From JBGSQR01 sp964509295 (GTDB lineage: Bacteria > Desulfobacterota > Desulfuromonadia > Geobacterales > Pseudopelobacteraceae): a stretch of 64,000 nt of DNA. A program made the position numbers and the translations under genes. This document shows positions 1 to 8,971 of the stretch, piece by piece; the stretch's first letter is position 1; each line of letters begins with the position of its first letter. A model generated the notes under the pieces. That model saw nothing but the letters and a program-made list of their open reading frames with translations. It ran no database searches and had not been told where the DNA came from. The stretch is from the NCBI GenBank assembly GCA_964509295.1, contig CAZDWS010000009.1, positions 62,001 through 126,000 of the forward strand. The letters are read 5' to 3'.

Positions 1-1306
1 CACGACGTGCGCCAGGGCGGGCGCCGGAAAGGGCATCGGCAGCCTGTACCAGCACAGCCAAAACACTGTTCGGCTTTTCGTCTTCGTGATGAGCCATTAT
101 AGCGTGAACAATTTTGGCTGACTCACCGTATTTGCGGGCCAGATCGGCACCAATAACAGCGTGAGAACCTTCAACCTCATGGTCGACGGCCTTACCAAGA
201 TCGTGCAGCAGTCCGGCGCGTTTGGCCTGTTTTACATTTATACCAAGTTCAGCGGCCATGATGCCGCAGATGAATGCGACTTCCAGAGAATGCTGATAGA
301 TGTTTTGTGTGTAAGATGTGCGGTATTTCAGACGTCCTATCAGCTTGAGAATTTCCGGATGAATGCCGTGCACGCCCAGATCAAAGGCGGCGCGCTCACC
401 AGCCTCCTTGATAGTCAGCTCGATCTCTTCTGTGGACTTGGCAACGACCTCTTCGATGCGCCCCGGATGTATGCGACCGTCTCCGATCAGTTTTTCCAGT
501 GACAGGCGGGCGATTTCACGACGAACAGGATTGAAACCGGACAAGATGACCGCCTCAGGCGTATCATCAATGATCAGATCGATACCGGTTGCAGCTTCCA
601 GAGCGCGAATATTACGCCCCTCGCGACCAATAATGCGTCCCTTCATTTCATCGGAAGGCAGTGGTACAACAGAGACTGTCTTTTCTGCAACGTATTCACC
701 GGCATAACGCTGAATTGCCAGAGAAATAATTTCTTTGGCCTTATTGTCTGCTGTTTCGCGGGCTTCTTCCTCCAGCACCTTGATCCGTTTGGCCACATCG
801 TGCTTGGCCTCTTCTTCCATCATATCCATCAGCTCTTTTTTTGCTTCCGAAGCAGACATTCCGGCCACTTCTTCCAACTTGGCCTTCTGAATATCTGCTG
901 ATTTTTTCAATTCCTCCTCGCGCAATGCAAGGACCTGTTCTTTATTTGATGCAACCTGCTCTTTCTGTAAAAAATCAAGTTCCTTCTGGTCAAACAGAAT
1001 CACTTTTTTGTCCAGATGTTCTTCCTTCTGCTGAAGACGTTTTTCCAGATTCTGCAGATCTTTTTTCTTTTCAGTTATTTCCCTGTCATGTCCTGCCTTG
1101 GCTTCAATAGCCGCTGCTTTAACCTTAAGCTCCGCCTCCTTGATAATGGTATCGGCTTCGCGTCGTGAATCATCAACCATCTTGGCGGCCAGCTCTTCGG
1201 CCTGCCTGACGATCTCACCTGAATCCTTGCGATTCAACTTGCTGCCGACATAATAGGCTACTCCGGCTGCTACAAGGGTAATTACAAGCATTAAAACTTC
1301 ATACAT
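1..1306 (-). CDS. rny: Ribonuclease Y (3' end cut by window edge)
   Basis: Membrane-anchored endoribonuclease that starts mRNA decay. Translating leftward from the ATG at 1306 gives an N-terminal membrane segment (about residues 4-18), a long charged coiled coil, a KH domain with the GRIIGREGRNIR motif, and an HD domain with the HDLGKAVDHE metal-binding sequence. A strong AGGAGG lies 7-8 nt before the ATG. About 435 codons are present against roughly 520 usual for the family, so the last ~85 residues lie outside the window. It is downstream of the 5-formyl-THF cyclo-ligase gene, as is common in Geobacter-type genomes. Identification is secure from the domain order. Confidence 0.95.
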   Translation of the reverse strand, partial: MYEVLMLVITLVAAGVAYYVGSKLNRKDSGEIVRQAEELAAKMVDDSRREADTIIKEAELKVKAAAIEAKAGHDREITEKKKDLQNLEKRLQQKEEHLDKKVILFDQKELDFLQKEQVASNKEQVLALREEELKKSADIQKAKLEEVAGMSASEAKKELMDMMEEEAKHDVAKRIKVLEEEARETADNKAKEIISLAIQRYAGEYVAEKTVSVVPLPSDEMKGRIIGREGRNIRALEAATGIDLIIDDTPEAVILSGFNPVRREIARLSLEKLIGDGRIHPGRIEEVVAKSTEEIELTIKEAGERAAFDLGVHGIHPEILKLIGRLKYRTSYTQNIYQHSLEVAFICGIMAAELGINVKQAKRAGLLHDLGKAVDHEVEGSHAVIGADLARKYGESAKIVHAIMAHHEDEKPNSVLAVLVQAADALSGARPGARR

Positions 1307-1353
1307 ATCTATAACCTCCTCTATGTGAATACGGGCCAGCGTGGTGGCGCCGT

Positions 1354-1920
1354 TTACTTCAAACAACGGATAATGCGGCTTTCCGTAACAATGATGTCCA
1401 TCCTGACATCATGCAAATCAGCTGGAATTAAATCAGCCCTTAACTGAAAATCATGACAAAAACCTACCAGACAGGCATTAAGAACCGGATTTTGCAGAAA
1501 ACGGTCATAATACCCCTTACCGAAACCAATGCGATGTCCGGTCAGATCAAAAGCTACACCAGGTATCACAATCAAATCTGCAGCTTCAGCCGTATGGTCT
1601 ATTCCCACAGTACATGGCTCAAGAATCCCGAAACTGCCCGGAGCCAACTGGTGACCAACCTCAACCTGCCTGAAGACCATCTGATCACCGCAGACCAAAG
1701 GATATAACACCCGCTTGCCACCGGCAAACGCCTGATCTCGCAACAATGCGGTATCAATCTCATTCATCAGCGGTGAGTAGAGCGCAACACATTCAGACTG
1801 CAAAAATTCTTTCAACCCAATGAGTTGCTGCTGCGCAAGCAGGCTGTTAGCTTGCCACTGATCGCCGCTCAACGCTTTACGCTGTGTCAGCATTTGCTGA
1901 CGAAGTGTTCGCTTGGGCAT
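1354..1920 (-). CDS. 5-formyltetrahydrofolate cyclo-ligase
   Basis: Converts 5-formyl-THF to 5,10-methenyl-THF with ATP, salvaging folate (YgfA/MTHFS family). The 188-residue protein carries the family's C-terminal GFGKGYYDRFL motif and starts MPKRTLRQQML. The frame stays open upstream to 1995, but those 25 residues look unlike the family and run toward the predicted 6S RNA, so the ATG at 1920 was chosen; GAGAAG a few bases before it may be the ribosome-binding site. The zapA-6S RNA-ygfA order is classic in proteobacteria. Length is normal for the family. Confidence 0.93.
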   Translation of the reverse strand: MPKRTLRQQMLTQRKALSGDQWQANSLLAQQQLIGLKEFLQSECVALYSPLMNEIDTALLRDQAFAGGKRVLYPLVCGDQMVFRQVEVGHQLAPGSFGILEPCTVGIDHTAEAADLIVIPGVAFDLTGHRIGFGKGYYDRFLQNPVLNACLVGFCHDFQLRADLIPADLHDVRMDIIVTESRIIRCLK

Positions 1921-1995
1921 AACTTCTCGTTTCTGGAGGTACTGATTGAACACGGTTAAACATTTTGCCGGGGAACCGGCAGGCAGGTCCAACAA

Positions 1996-2200
1996 GGAGG
2001 GGAAAGGAACCTGAAAGACTCAATGATGCAGCAGAACCTTATATAACTTAAAGCTGCTGTGCCTTATGAGTAATTCTGCTCCTTCTTTGAGGATATATTC
2101 TTTGTTGTTACAGATATCAGCAACATGGGCAGTCCGGCTGCACATGCGGAAACTGATTGATATGCGAATATATGATCAAATCTCCACGAAGAGACCTGGT
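1996..2200 (-). ncRNA. ssrS: Probable 6S RNA (ssrS), limits approximate
   Basis: The 280-nt space between zapA and the cyclo-ligase gene has no credible protein. In many proteobacteria exactly this position holds 6S RNA, the RNA that mimics a promoter and sequesters sigma-70 RNA polymerase. On the minus strand I can see complementary segments consistent with a long irregular rod (for example GTTGCTG near 2124 with CAGCAGC near 2052, and GCAGAA with TTCTGC). I could not fold it or match it to a covariance model. The call rests mainly on locus conservation. Confidence 0.45.
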
Positions 2201-2206
2201 ATTAAG

Positions 2207-2479
2207 TCAGGCCGACTGCAGCCTGGCTATCATCCCCCGCAAGCGTTCATCGAGGGTTTCATCCATTTTCTGCGAACTTCTCAGGTCAAGCAATTCTTCC
2301 GTTATATTAAGCAACGCCAGTATTAAAACCAGCTCTTGATCATTTCTGTTAAGCGATGACGCTACCTTATGAAGGCGATCATTCACATAGCTTTCAACCG
2401 CCTGCACCTTCTCTGCAGGAGCAGAACTTACTATCGGCAATTCCCGGCCCAACACTTTCAGCAGATGGGTCGTTTTCAT
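2207..2479 (-). CDS. zapA: Cell division protein ZapA
   Basis: Small FtsZ-associated protein (90 residues) that bundles FtsZ filaments at the division ring. It has the family's compact N-terminal domain (KTTHLLKVLGRELPIVS, then the YVNDRLHKVA helix) followed by a C-terminal helix rich in Leu, Glu and Lys suited to coiled-coil tetramerisation. It lies 57 bp downstream of a ZapB-like coiled-coil gene and just upstream of the predicted 6S RNA, the usual zapA context. Length fits the family (about 90-110 residues). Confidence 0.9.
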   Translation of the reverse strand: MKTTHLLKVLGRELPIVSSAPAEKVQAVESYVNDRLHKVASSLNRNDQELVLILALLNITEELLDLRSSQKMDETLDERLRGMIARLQSA

Positions 2480-2536
2480 AGGGATTCACATGTTTGCGGC
2501 ATTTCTGTCATCACGCATGCGCCTCCGCATCACGCA

Positions 2537-2806
2537 CTAAATACCTTCCAGCTTGCTGAGTATGCCATCAATTCTGGATTTTAGTCCCTGGCGTTCTGCC
2601 TTTAACTGATGATTTTCCTCACGCAGCTGACTATTCTCATCCTTCAACGCAGAATACCTGTTAACCAATTCGTCCAGCTTATTTTCCAATGTTTCAAACA
2701 GTTCTTGATTCAAGGCTTCATTCTCCTTTTTAAGGAGATCAATATAACCGCCAGATGGGACGAAGTCAAGCCCTAATTGTCTGAAATTGCGGGGTTCCAT
2801 AGGCAT
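2537..2806 (-). CDS. zapB: ZapB-like coiled-coil cell division protein
   Basis: An 89-residue protein whose residues ~23-85 are one continuous heptad-rich coiled coil (repeated LENKL, LREENHQLKAE, LKSRI). This matches the ZapB family, which works with ZapA at the FtsZ ring. The N-terminal ~20 residues (RNFRQLGLDFVPSGGY) are not coiled coil and look like a short docking segment. Adjacency to zapA supports the call. Coiled coils give weak homology signals, so the family assignment depends largely on size and neighbourhood. Confidence 0.7.
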   Translation of the reverse strand: MPMEPRNFRQLGLDFVPSGGYIDLLKKENEALNQELFETLENKLDELVNRYSALKDENSQLREENHQLKAERQGLKSRIDGILSKLEGI

Positions 2807-2831
2807 TTCCCCTCAGGTAACACACGGTTTG

Positions 2832-3905
2832 TCATGCCTGAAAAAGTGCATCCGTAAACTCCTGCGGATCAAAATCACGCAGATCATCAATCGCCTCACC
2901 TACACCGATATAACGCACCGGCAGGCCAAATTCGTGACTGACCGCCACGACAATACCACCCTTGGCCGTGCCATCCAGTTTGGTCAGGGCAATTCCGGTA
3001 ACTCCGGCAGCCTCTTTAAACAGACGGGCCTGGGAAAGCGCATTCTGGCCCGTGGCGGCATCCACAACCAGCAAAGTTTCATGAGGGGCTTCAGGAATCT
3101 CGCGACTGATTACCCGGCGAATCTTCTTCATCTCTTCCATCAGATTAACCTTGGTGTGCAGACGCCCTGCCGTATCAATTATCAAAATATCCACATTACG
3201 GGCCATGGCAGCCTTGCAGGCGTCAAACACTACAGCCGACGGATCGGCCCCCTCCTTGTGGCGTATAACATCAACACCGGAACGCTGTCCCCAGGTTACC
3301 AGCTGTTCCGATGCTGCAGCACGAAAAGTATCTGCAGCCGCCAGCAGAACCTTCTTGCCGTCTGCAGTGAAACGGGCTGCCAGTTTCCCGATAGTAGTGG
3401 TTTTGCCAACGCCATTGACACCGATAACCAATAGCACAAATGGTGTTTTTCTCGACAGATCCAGACTGGAGTGATGGGCATTGAGCCGTGCGTGAATTTC
3501 TTCTTTCAAGGCAGCACGGAGCGCGTCACCATCCTTGAGTTCATTACGCCCCAGTCGTTGTTCCAATGTCCTGATCAACTCCACTGTGGTCTTAACACCG
3601 ATATCAGAAGTAATCAGAATTTCTTCCAGCTCCTCCAGAGTATCTGCATCAATTGTCTTCTTGCCCAGCACCAGGGCATCAATACGCCCCACAAGCCCAT
3701 CTTTGGTCTTCTGCAATCCGGCCTTAAGCCGCTCGAAAAAACCGGGTTTTTTGGACTGTTCCAAGCCGGGTGCCGTTTGCACCAAAACCGGTTCTGGAGC
3801 TATTTCTATTGGAGCGGTTGCCACCTTATCATCAGAATCGGACACAGCAGCACCGATCTTTTCCATTAATCCACGAAAAAAGCCTTTTTTCTCCTGCTCT
3901 GACAT
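2832..3905 (-). CDS. ftsY: Signal recognition particle receptor FtsY
   Basis: GTPase that docks SRP-ribosome complexes at the membrane for co-translational insertion. The 357-residue protein has an acidic N-terminal region, a helical N domain, then the G domain: G1 GVNGVGKTTTIGKLA, the DTFRAAASEQL insertion-box segment, G3 DTAGR, G4 TKLDGTAKG. The ATG at 3905 is preferred over a TTG one codon earlier because AAGGAG is well spaced before it. The upstream Roadblock-like gene ends in TGA that overlaps this ATG by one base, indicating translational coupling. Confidence 0.96.
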   Translation of the reverse strand: MSEQEKKGFFRGLMEKIGAAVSDSDDKVATAPIEIAPEPVLVQTAPGLEQSKKPGFFERLKAGLQKTKDGLVGRIDALVLGKKTIDADTLEELEEILITSDIGVKTTVELIRTLEQRLGRNELKDGDALRAALKEEIHARLNAHHSSLDLSRKTPFVLLVIGVNGVGKTTTIGKLAARFTADGKKVLLAAADTFRAAASEQLVTWGQRSGVDVIRHKEGADPSAVVFDACKAAMARNVDILIIDTAGRLHTKVNLMEEMKKIRRVISREIPEAPHETLLVVDAATGQNALSQARLFKEAAGVTGIALTKLDGTAKGGIVVAVSHEFGLPVRYIGVGEAIDDLRDFDPQEFTDALFQA

Positions 3906-4264
3906 CAAATCTCCTTCCTTATTTCCAATACCGCCTCACGAAAATGGTGTCGCGCCAGACTAACCGGGCAACTCCGGTCCGTACTCAGAACCAGCGAATA
4001 ATCCTGATCCACACTACCTATTATCAGATGCACACCAGAAGATGTAACAACAATCTCATCCGGCAAAACATTCTGTCCGGCATCAACATGAAGCTCCTTG
4101 AAAGCCGCCAGTATAATGGCTTTGTGCGCTGCAATAAAACGTATTTCATAAGGGTCGCAGTAACAGAATTCCTGCACCGCCTCCCCTTCCCAATCCACCA
4201 GAATAGCGCCAATCGACTTGGGCGTACTCCGTACCAGTTTTTCCAGTGCTGCCTGTATTGCCAT
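3905..4264 (-). CDS. Roadblock/LC7-like domain protein
   Basis: A 119-residue soluble protein made of a single alpha/beta domain. It opens with a helix and IGAILVDWEGEAV, then has a long helix and ends with the strand-strand-helix pattern GVHLIIGSVDQDYSLVLSTD...HFREAVLEI typical of Roadblock/LC7 proteins, which bind and regulate small Ras-like GTPases in bacterial polarity systems. It is sandwiched between smc and ftsY with a one-base stop/start overlap to ftsY. No partner GTPase other than FtsY itself is visible here. Family assignment is by pattern; function is unknown. Confidence 0.65.
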   Translation of the reverse strand: MAIQAALEKLVRSTPKSIGAILVDWEGEAVQEFCYCDPYEIRFIAAHKAIILAAFKELHVDAGQNVLPDEIVVTSSGVHLIIGSVDQDYSLVLSTDRSCPVSLARHHFREAVLEIRKEI

Positions 4265-4269
4265 TTCAA

Positions 4270-4348
4270 ACCCCTAAAACCTGTTCGCAGTTCACTGTTC
4301 ATGGTTCAAGGTTTTAACCAGGAACTATGAACCTTGAACCACGAACTG
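4270..4348. repeat. Imperfect inverted repeat between smc and the Roadblock-like gene
   Basis: The two arms carry GGTTCAAGGTT and its complement AACCTTGAACC, extended by CAGTTC/GAACTG outside, separated by a short loop near 4310-4320. In RNA it would form a long hairpin in the smc 3' region. There is no clean T tract on the minus side, so it may be a processing or stabilising hairpin or a small mobile palindrome, not a classical terminator. Confidence 0.6.
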
Positions 4349-4352
4349 TTTT

Positions 4353-7300
4353 TCAATGTAATCTTACCGAAACCACCTTCGAAGCACCCGGCGATTCCAT
4401 GGTTATTCCGTAAAGCGTATCTGCCACCAGCATGGTAGCCTTGTTATGGGTAATAATAATAAACTGGGAAATAGCACTCATCTCACGAACCATCTCGTTG
4501 AAACGTCCGATGTTTGCATCATCCAGCGGGGCATCCACTTCATCCAGCAGGCAGAAAGGTGTCGGTTTAATCAGGAAAATAGAAAAAATCAGTGCCACAG
4601 CTGTCAAGGCTTTCTCACCACCGGAAAGCAGCATCACATTCTGCTGTTTCTTCCCCGGAGGCTGCACTATGATCTCGATACCGGTCTCCAGCAGATCTTC
4701 TTCGTTAGTCAGGCGCAACTCTGCGCAGCCGCCGCAGAACAGTCTCGGAAAAACCTCCTGAAACTTGGCGTTAACCAGATTGTAGGTCTCCAGAAAGCGC
4801 TGTCTCGTAGTCCTGTTGATCCGCTGGATAGCCTGCTGCAGACTGCGCATGGACTCTTCCAGATCCTCCCTCTGCGTCGAGAGAAAATCATAGCGCTGCT
4901 CCATTGTAGCGCACTCTTCAATCGCCATCAGATTTACTTCTCCCATCTCATCCAGCAGGCGTTGCAGCTCCAGCTTGCGCGTCCGACGCTCCACTTCGTC
5001 AAAATCTGCCTTTTCCAGCTTTGCCAGAGCCTCCGCCATTGTGATGCGACTGCGCTCCTGCAGACTGCGTTCCAGGTGTTCCATCTGCATACTGAGTGTG
5101 GAATAGCTCAGATTCAACTCCGACTGACGGCGACGCACATCCTCACCATCTTCGCGGGATTTTTTTGCGGCTGTTTCACAGGAGGAAAGGACCGCCAAAT
5201 GTTCTTCATATGTATCACGGGCAGCGGCAAGCTGTTTTTCTGCTTTGGCCTGGCTGATAACCAGGCTCTCCAGCCGTTCCGTGCAGACAACAATGGCCTC
5301 CTGCAGCTGACTCTTTTCCAGAGTTCCCTTTTCAAGCTGTTCACGGTCACTGCCGAGTCGCCGCTCCAGGTCCTGCCGCTGATTCTCCAGATCAATAATA
5401 CCACGCAGATGCGCTTCATGCTGTTCCTTGAGAGTGGCCACCTGTATCCTGATCTCCGTAACCTGCTCACGAATCTTTGCCAGATTACCGCGACGCTGCT
5501 CCAGTTCAGCCTTAAAATTGGCCGTCTCCTGTTCCAGCCCCTTTGAAACGCTTTCTGCAATTGCCATCCGCTCCTGGGACAGCTTCAACTCGGCCTGCAG
5601 AGATTCCTTTTCCTCTTCCAGATTACCGGCCTCAAACGCCTGGGTGGAAAGACGTTCTTCAACTCTGCTGATCTCATCTGAAGCCTGCTGGCTGTCCTTA
5701 CCCAATCCGGCCAGTTTCAACTCAGCCCGATGCAGATCTGCGCCGGCATTTTTAAGTTCTTCAGCCGTCTCCTGGATTTTCCTTCGCAAGCCGTCCCGTT
5801 CATCAGAAAGAGTTTTTGTCCGGGCCTCAAGCTCAACAACCTTGAGCTCCAGATCCCTGATTTCACGTTTTTTGTGAATGATCCCCTTCTGGACCTGATC
5901 ACTGGAGCCACCGTTAACAATCGATCCATAAGTGACCACATCTCCATTACGGGTAACAAAGGAAAGCTGCGGATATTTTCTGGCCAGGGAAATCGCATCC
6001 GGCAAAGTTTCTGCCACCATTACTCCCGCCAGCAGTTGCCTGACTACCGCTCCATATTCTCCGTCAACAGCAATCATTTCAGCCAGAGAAGAAACTCCAT
6101 CCGGCACAGGCAATTTCTGCGGTTCATCGGCCAGAGGCAAAGCCAGTCCGACACGTCCGCCATTTGATTTTTTCAGGAATTCAAGTGAACGGACCGCATC
6201 CGCATCATCGGCACAGAGCACACATTGCAGCCGGTCAGCCAGCACCGCCTCAACTGCTGCCTCAAGCTCTTCCGGTATCGTCAGAACATCAGCCAGCAGT
6301 CCGTTGAAACAGCCCTTAAGCTCCGCCGATTTCATCAGAGCTTTAACGCCCTGACCATATCCGGCAAACTGTGATTCCAATTCCTGCAAGGAATGAAGCC
6401 GGGAAGAGGTCCGGCTAAAATCGTCCCGGCAGGACTGCCAGTTTTTTTCAACACCCGGCAGAGCAGCCTTAAGCTCATCTTCCTGACTGCGCAGAGCAGA
6501 AACTTGCACCTTGAGGATTTCCTGTTCCTGCTGAACTTCGGCCAGGACAGCATTCAGCTCAATCACCCTGCGTTGGGCCACTTCCAGACGTTCTGCCAGC
6601 TGAATACCTTCACGCCCGCTGCGCTCCAGCCGTTCCGCCAGCGCGGCCAATCTCTTCTGGGCCAGTTCATAGCGGTTCTTAAACTGTGCCGATTCGGACA
6701 GGGCCGCAAACAGCTCCTTGCGCCGCCCTTCCAGCAGACGATTAAGTTCATCCTCCGACTGCTGGTGACCGGAAAGCTCCTCTTCCGCCTGCCGCAACTC
6801 AGCCCCCTTAAGCAGGGCATCACCCGCCGAAGCATCTCTTTTAAGCTCCAGCATTGCATGCTGTTCCGTGTAATCCTTCAACCGGAACGCCAGCTCTGCC
6901 GTCTCCTCTTCAAGACGCATCATACGACCGGTCAGTCCCGAAAGCTCCTTGCGCTGGAACTCCAGACCGCTCTCCGCCGCACCAAACTCACCTTTAATAC
7001 GGTAAATCTCTTCCTGGGAGCTGTTCAACTTTTTTTCCGACTCCAGCAGTTCCAGACGAGCCTTTTCCACCTGGGTTTCGCTCAGAGAGGACGAGGCAAA
7101 AACCGTTCTGATCCGCTCATTCAGTGCGGCCAGATCCTGCTCTGCAACGGCTCGCTGCTGCTGGGCCAGGCGATACTCACCAGCAGTAAACAGCAGTTCG
7201 ATCTCCCGCAATTCATCGCGATATTCGCGGAATTTCTCCGCTTTTTTGGCCTGGCGCTGCAAAGACACCAACTGCCGCCGGATTTCACCCAATACATCGG

Positions 7301-7883
7301 TCAAGCGCGACAGATTCTGACGGGTTGCCTCTATTTTTTTCAGCGCCAGATTTTTACGCGATTTAAACTTGGTAACACCTGCCGCCTCCTCGATCAGAAA
7401 ACGTCTTTCCTCCGGGCGGGAGTGCAGAATCATGCCGATCTTGCCCTGTTCGATAATCGAATAGGCGCGGGTACCCACACCCGTATCCATGAACAGCTCG
7501 GTAATATCCAGCAAACGGCAGGGGGTTTTATTAATCAGATAATCGCTATCACCATCGCGATACAACCGGCGTGTCAGCTGAATTTCAGCATAATCCAGAT
7601 ATTTGGCAGGCGCCCGACCATCCTCTGTAGAAAAGATCAGCGACACTTCGGCCATGCCCAACGGCTTGCGGGTCTCGCTACCGGCGAAGATCACATCCTC
7701 CATGGCCTTGCCGCGCAGGTTCTTGGCGGACTGTTCCCCCATGCACCAGCGAATGGCATCAACAACATTGGACTTGCCGCAACCGTTGGGACCGACAACA
7801 CCGGTCACCCCCTGTTGAAAATCAAGCACAACCTTATCGGCAAAGGATTTAAAACCGCTTATTTCGAGGCGTTTTATCTTCAT
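4353..7883 (-). CDS. smc: Chromosome segregation protein SMC
   Basis: The 1176-residue condensin ATPase organises the chromosome with ScpA/ScpB. The N-terminal head has Walker A GPNGCGKSN (about residue 32). Two very long coiled coils flank a hinge at roughly residues 500-650. The C-terminal head has the ABC signature LLSGGEKALTAVALIFS and Walker B CLLDEVDAPLDD. Length is the family norm. The gene begins at an ATG (MKIKRLEISGFKSFAD), the standard SMC start. It heads a leftward run through the Roadblock-like gene, ftsY and zapBA. Long reading frames on the opposite strand here are shadows of its coiled-coil codon bias. Confidence 0.98.
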   Translation of the reverse strand: MKIKRLEISGFKSFADKVVLDFQQGVTGVVGPNGCGKSNVVDAIRWCMGEQSAKNLRGKAMEDVIFAGSETRKPLGMAEVSLIFSTEDGRAPAKYLDYAEIQLTRRLYRDGDSDYLINKTPCRLLDITELFMDTGVGTRAYSIIEQGKIGMILHSRPEERRFLIEEAAGVTKFKSRKNLALKKIEATRQNLSRLTDVLGEIRRQLVSLQRQAKKAEKFREYRDELREIELLFTAGEYRLAQQQRAVAEQDLAALNERIRTVFASSSLSETQVEKARLELLESEKKLNSSQEEIYRIKGEFGAAESGLEFQRKELSGLTGRMMRLEEETAELAFRLKDYTEQHAMLELKRDASAGDALLKGAELRQAEEELSGHQQSEDELNRLLEGRRKELFAALSESAQFKNRYELAQKRLAALAERLERSGREGIQLAERLEVAQRRVIELNAVLAEVQQEQEILKVQVSALRSQEDELKAALPGVEKNWQSCRDDFSRTSSRLHSLQELESQFAGYGQGVKALMKSAELKGCFNGLLADVLTIPEELEAAVEAVLADRLQCVLCADDADAVRSLEFLKKSNGGRVGLALPLADEPQKLPVPDGVSSLAEMIAVDGEYGAVVRQLLAGVMVAETLPDAISLARKYPQLSFVTRNGDVVTYGSIVNGGSSDQVQKGIIHKKREIRDLELKVVELEARTKTLSDERDGLRRKIQETAEELKNAGADLHRAELKLAGLGKDSQQASDEISRVEERLSTQAFEAGNLEEEKESLQAELKLSQERMAIAESVSKGLEQETANFKAELEQRRGNLAKIREQVTEIRIQVATLKEQHEAHLRGIIDLENQRQDLERRLGSDREQLEKGTLEKSQLQEAIVVCTERLESLVISQAKAEKQLAAARDTYEEHLAVLSSCETAAKKSREDGEDVRRRQSELNLSYSTLSMQMEHLERSLQERSRITMAEALAKLEKADFDEVERRTRKLELQRLLDEMGEVNLMAIEECATMEQRYDFLSTQREDLEESMRSLQQAIQRINRTTRQRFLETYNLVNAKFQEVFPRLFCGGCAELRLTNEEDLLETGIEIIVQPPGKKQQNVMLLSGGEKALTAVALIFSIFLIKPTPFCLLDEVDAPLDDANIGRFNEMVREMSAISQFIIITHNKATMLVADTLYGITMESPGASKVVSVRLH

Positions 7884-8039
7884 TGAAGGCGTACTTTAGC
7901 AGAGGGGATAAAGCTATGTCCAGCGGGATATTTTAAATTTAAAACGAGGGGGATTAGGATAAAAGGCAAACCGCAGCATGCAGATATAACGGCAGTCGCT
8001 TTTCTTTGCAATGACCTGAAAAACAATCCTGATTAACAA

Positions 8040-8086
8040 AAAAAACATGCCGGGCATTTTCAGCACTCGGCATGTTTTTTATAATC
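8040..8086. terminator. Intrinsic terminator, potentially bidirectional
   Basis: A perfect arm AAAAAACATGCCG pairs with CGGCATGTTTTTT around a ~15-nt loop. The A/T flanks give a T run after the GC stem on either strand. It lies 20 bp past the stop of the MshEN-receiver gene and upstream of smc, so it should end transcription of the former before smc. Confidence 0.8.
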
Positions 8087-8104
8087 TACAAAACAGGGCC
8101 CTGA

Positions 8105-8971
8105 TTACAAATTTTCAGCAAACTGAATAGCCCGTTCAACCCGTACAAGCAGTGTGGCCTCCCTGACAGGCTTGCTTAGATAATCGAAAAAGCCACGTTC
8201 AAAGGCATTGGCTTCTTCATTACTGTCATTACTGGAAGAGATCATAATCATAGGAATATTTTTTGTTTCAGAATGTGCACGCAAAGCTGTTTGCAAACCA
8301 TAGCCATCCATCAACGGCATTACCTTGTCCGTAAGAATTACATCCGGAATATCCTTGAGAACCATTTTATAGGCTTCCATGCCGTTCTGCGCCAACAGGA
8401 CCCTGTAACCCTTTTTGACCAGAATATTCTGAAGTATTGTATAGATCAACCTGTCATCATCAACCAGCAGTATGGTCTTTGGCTTTTGCTGCTCCGACCC
8501 GGTCTCGGCGACAGCTTTTGGATAATGCTTGTCAATTGCCGCCCTGAGATCTGAAGCTGAAGCAACAAACGGAACCAAGATCAGATTGTTATTGAGCGCA
8601 ATATCGGCAGAAACACTGATATCCGTAAGATCCGACATGGCAATTGCCAGGCGGCCCGCATCGATTTTAAGCGGAAAAATAAGATGCTTGTTTGCCACAT
8701 CAGCTGGCACCAATTGCAGCAACTCCTGTGCGTAACGGAACTTTGCAAAATCGCGCACAACCCTGAATCCGTACTGGCTGGACAAGGCATCGGACAACTC
8801 GTCCCCCGTAATCAAACCGATATTTTCAAGCAACGTTCCCAGTTTTGCCTTCTGATTGCGGGAACGCTCCAGCGAGCGTTTAAGAGTCACTTCGTTGATC
8901 AGACCCTTTTCCAGGAAAATCTCTCCCAGACGCTTTTGATTTGATTCCTTTTTTGCTGTCCTATGAGTCAT
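8105..8971 (-). CDS. MshEN-type domain fused to response-regulator receiver
   Basis: A 288-residue two-part protein. Residues ~10-150 resemble the N-terminal domain of type II secretion/pilus ATPases (KRLGEIFLEKGLI, LGTLLENIGLI, then LVPADVANKHLIFPL), a fold that in some proteins binds c-di-GMP. Residues ~168-285 are a CheY-like receiver (ILLVDDDRLIY acidic pocket, phosphorylatable Asp in VILTDKVMP, Thr/Ser in MIMISSSND, Lys in LSKPV). There is no output domain beyond these. The ATG at 8971 with GAGG before it was chosen over an upstream TTG. It may link phosphorylation to c-di-GMP or pilus behaviour; this is inference. Confidence 0.8.
   Translation of the reverse strand: MTHRTAKKESNQKRLGEIFLEKGLINEVTLKRSLERSRNQKAKLGTLLENIGLITGDELSDALSSQYGFRVVRDFAKFRYAQELLQLVPADVANKHLIFPLKIDAGRLAIAMSDLTDISVSADIALNNNLILVPFVASASDLRAAIDKHYPKAVAETGSEQQKPKTILLVDDDRLIYTILQNILVKKGYRVLLAQNGMEAYKMVLKDIPDVILTDKVMPLMDGYGLQTALRAHSETKNIPMIMISSSNDSNEEANAFERGFFDYLSKPVREATLLVRVERAIQFAENL

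Noticed and set aside
161..1110. Plus-strand frames at the left edge
   Set aside because: They lie over the RNase Y gene, whose KH and HD motifs are intact on minus.
4446..5546. Open frame of 366 codons on plus strand over smc
   Set aside because: Antisense shadow of the C-terminal SMC coiled coil, same reasoning.
6393..7886. Open frame of 497 codons on plus strand over smc
   Set aside because: It is the complement of the SMC coiled-coil and head coding sequence; composition is Gln/His/Leu-rich without domain, and no ribosome-binding site precedes it.
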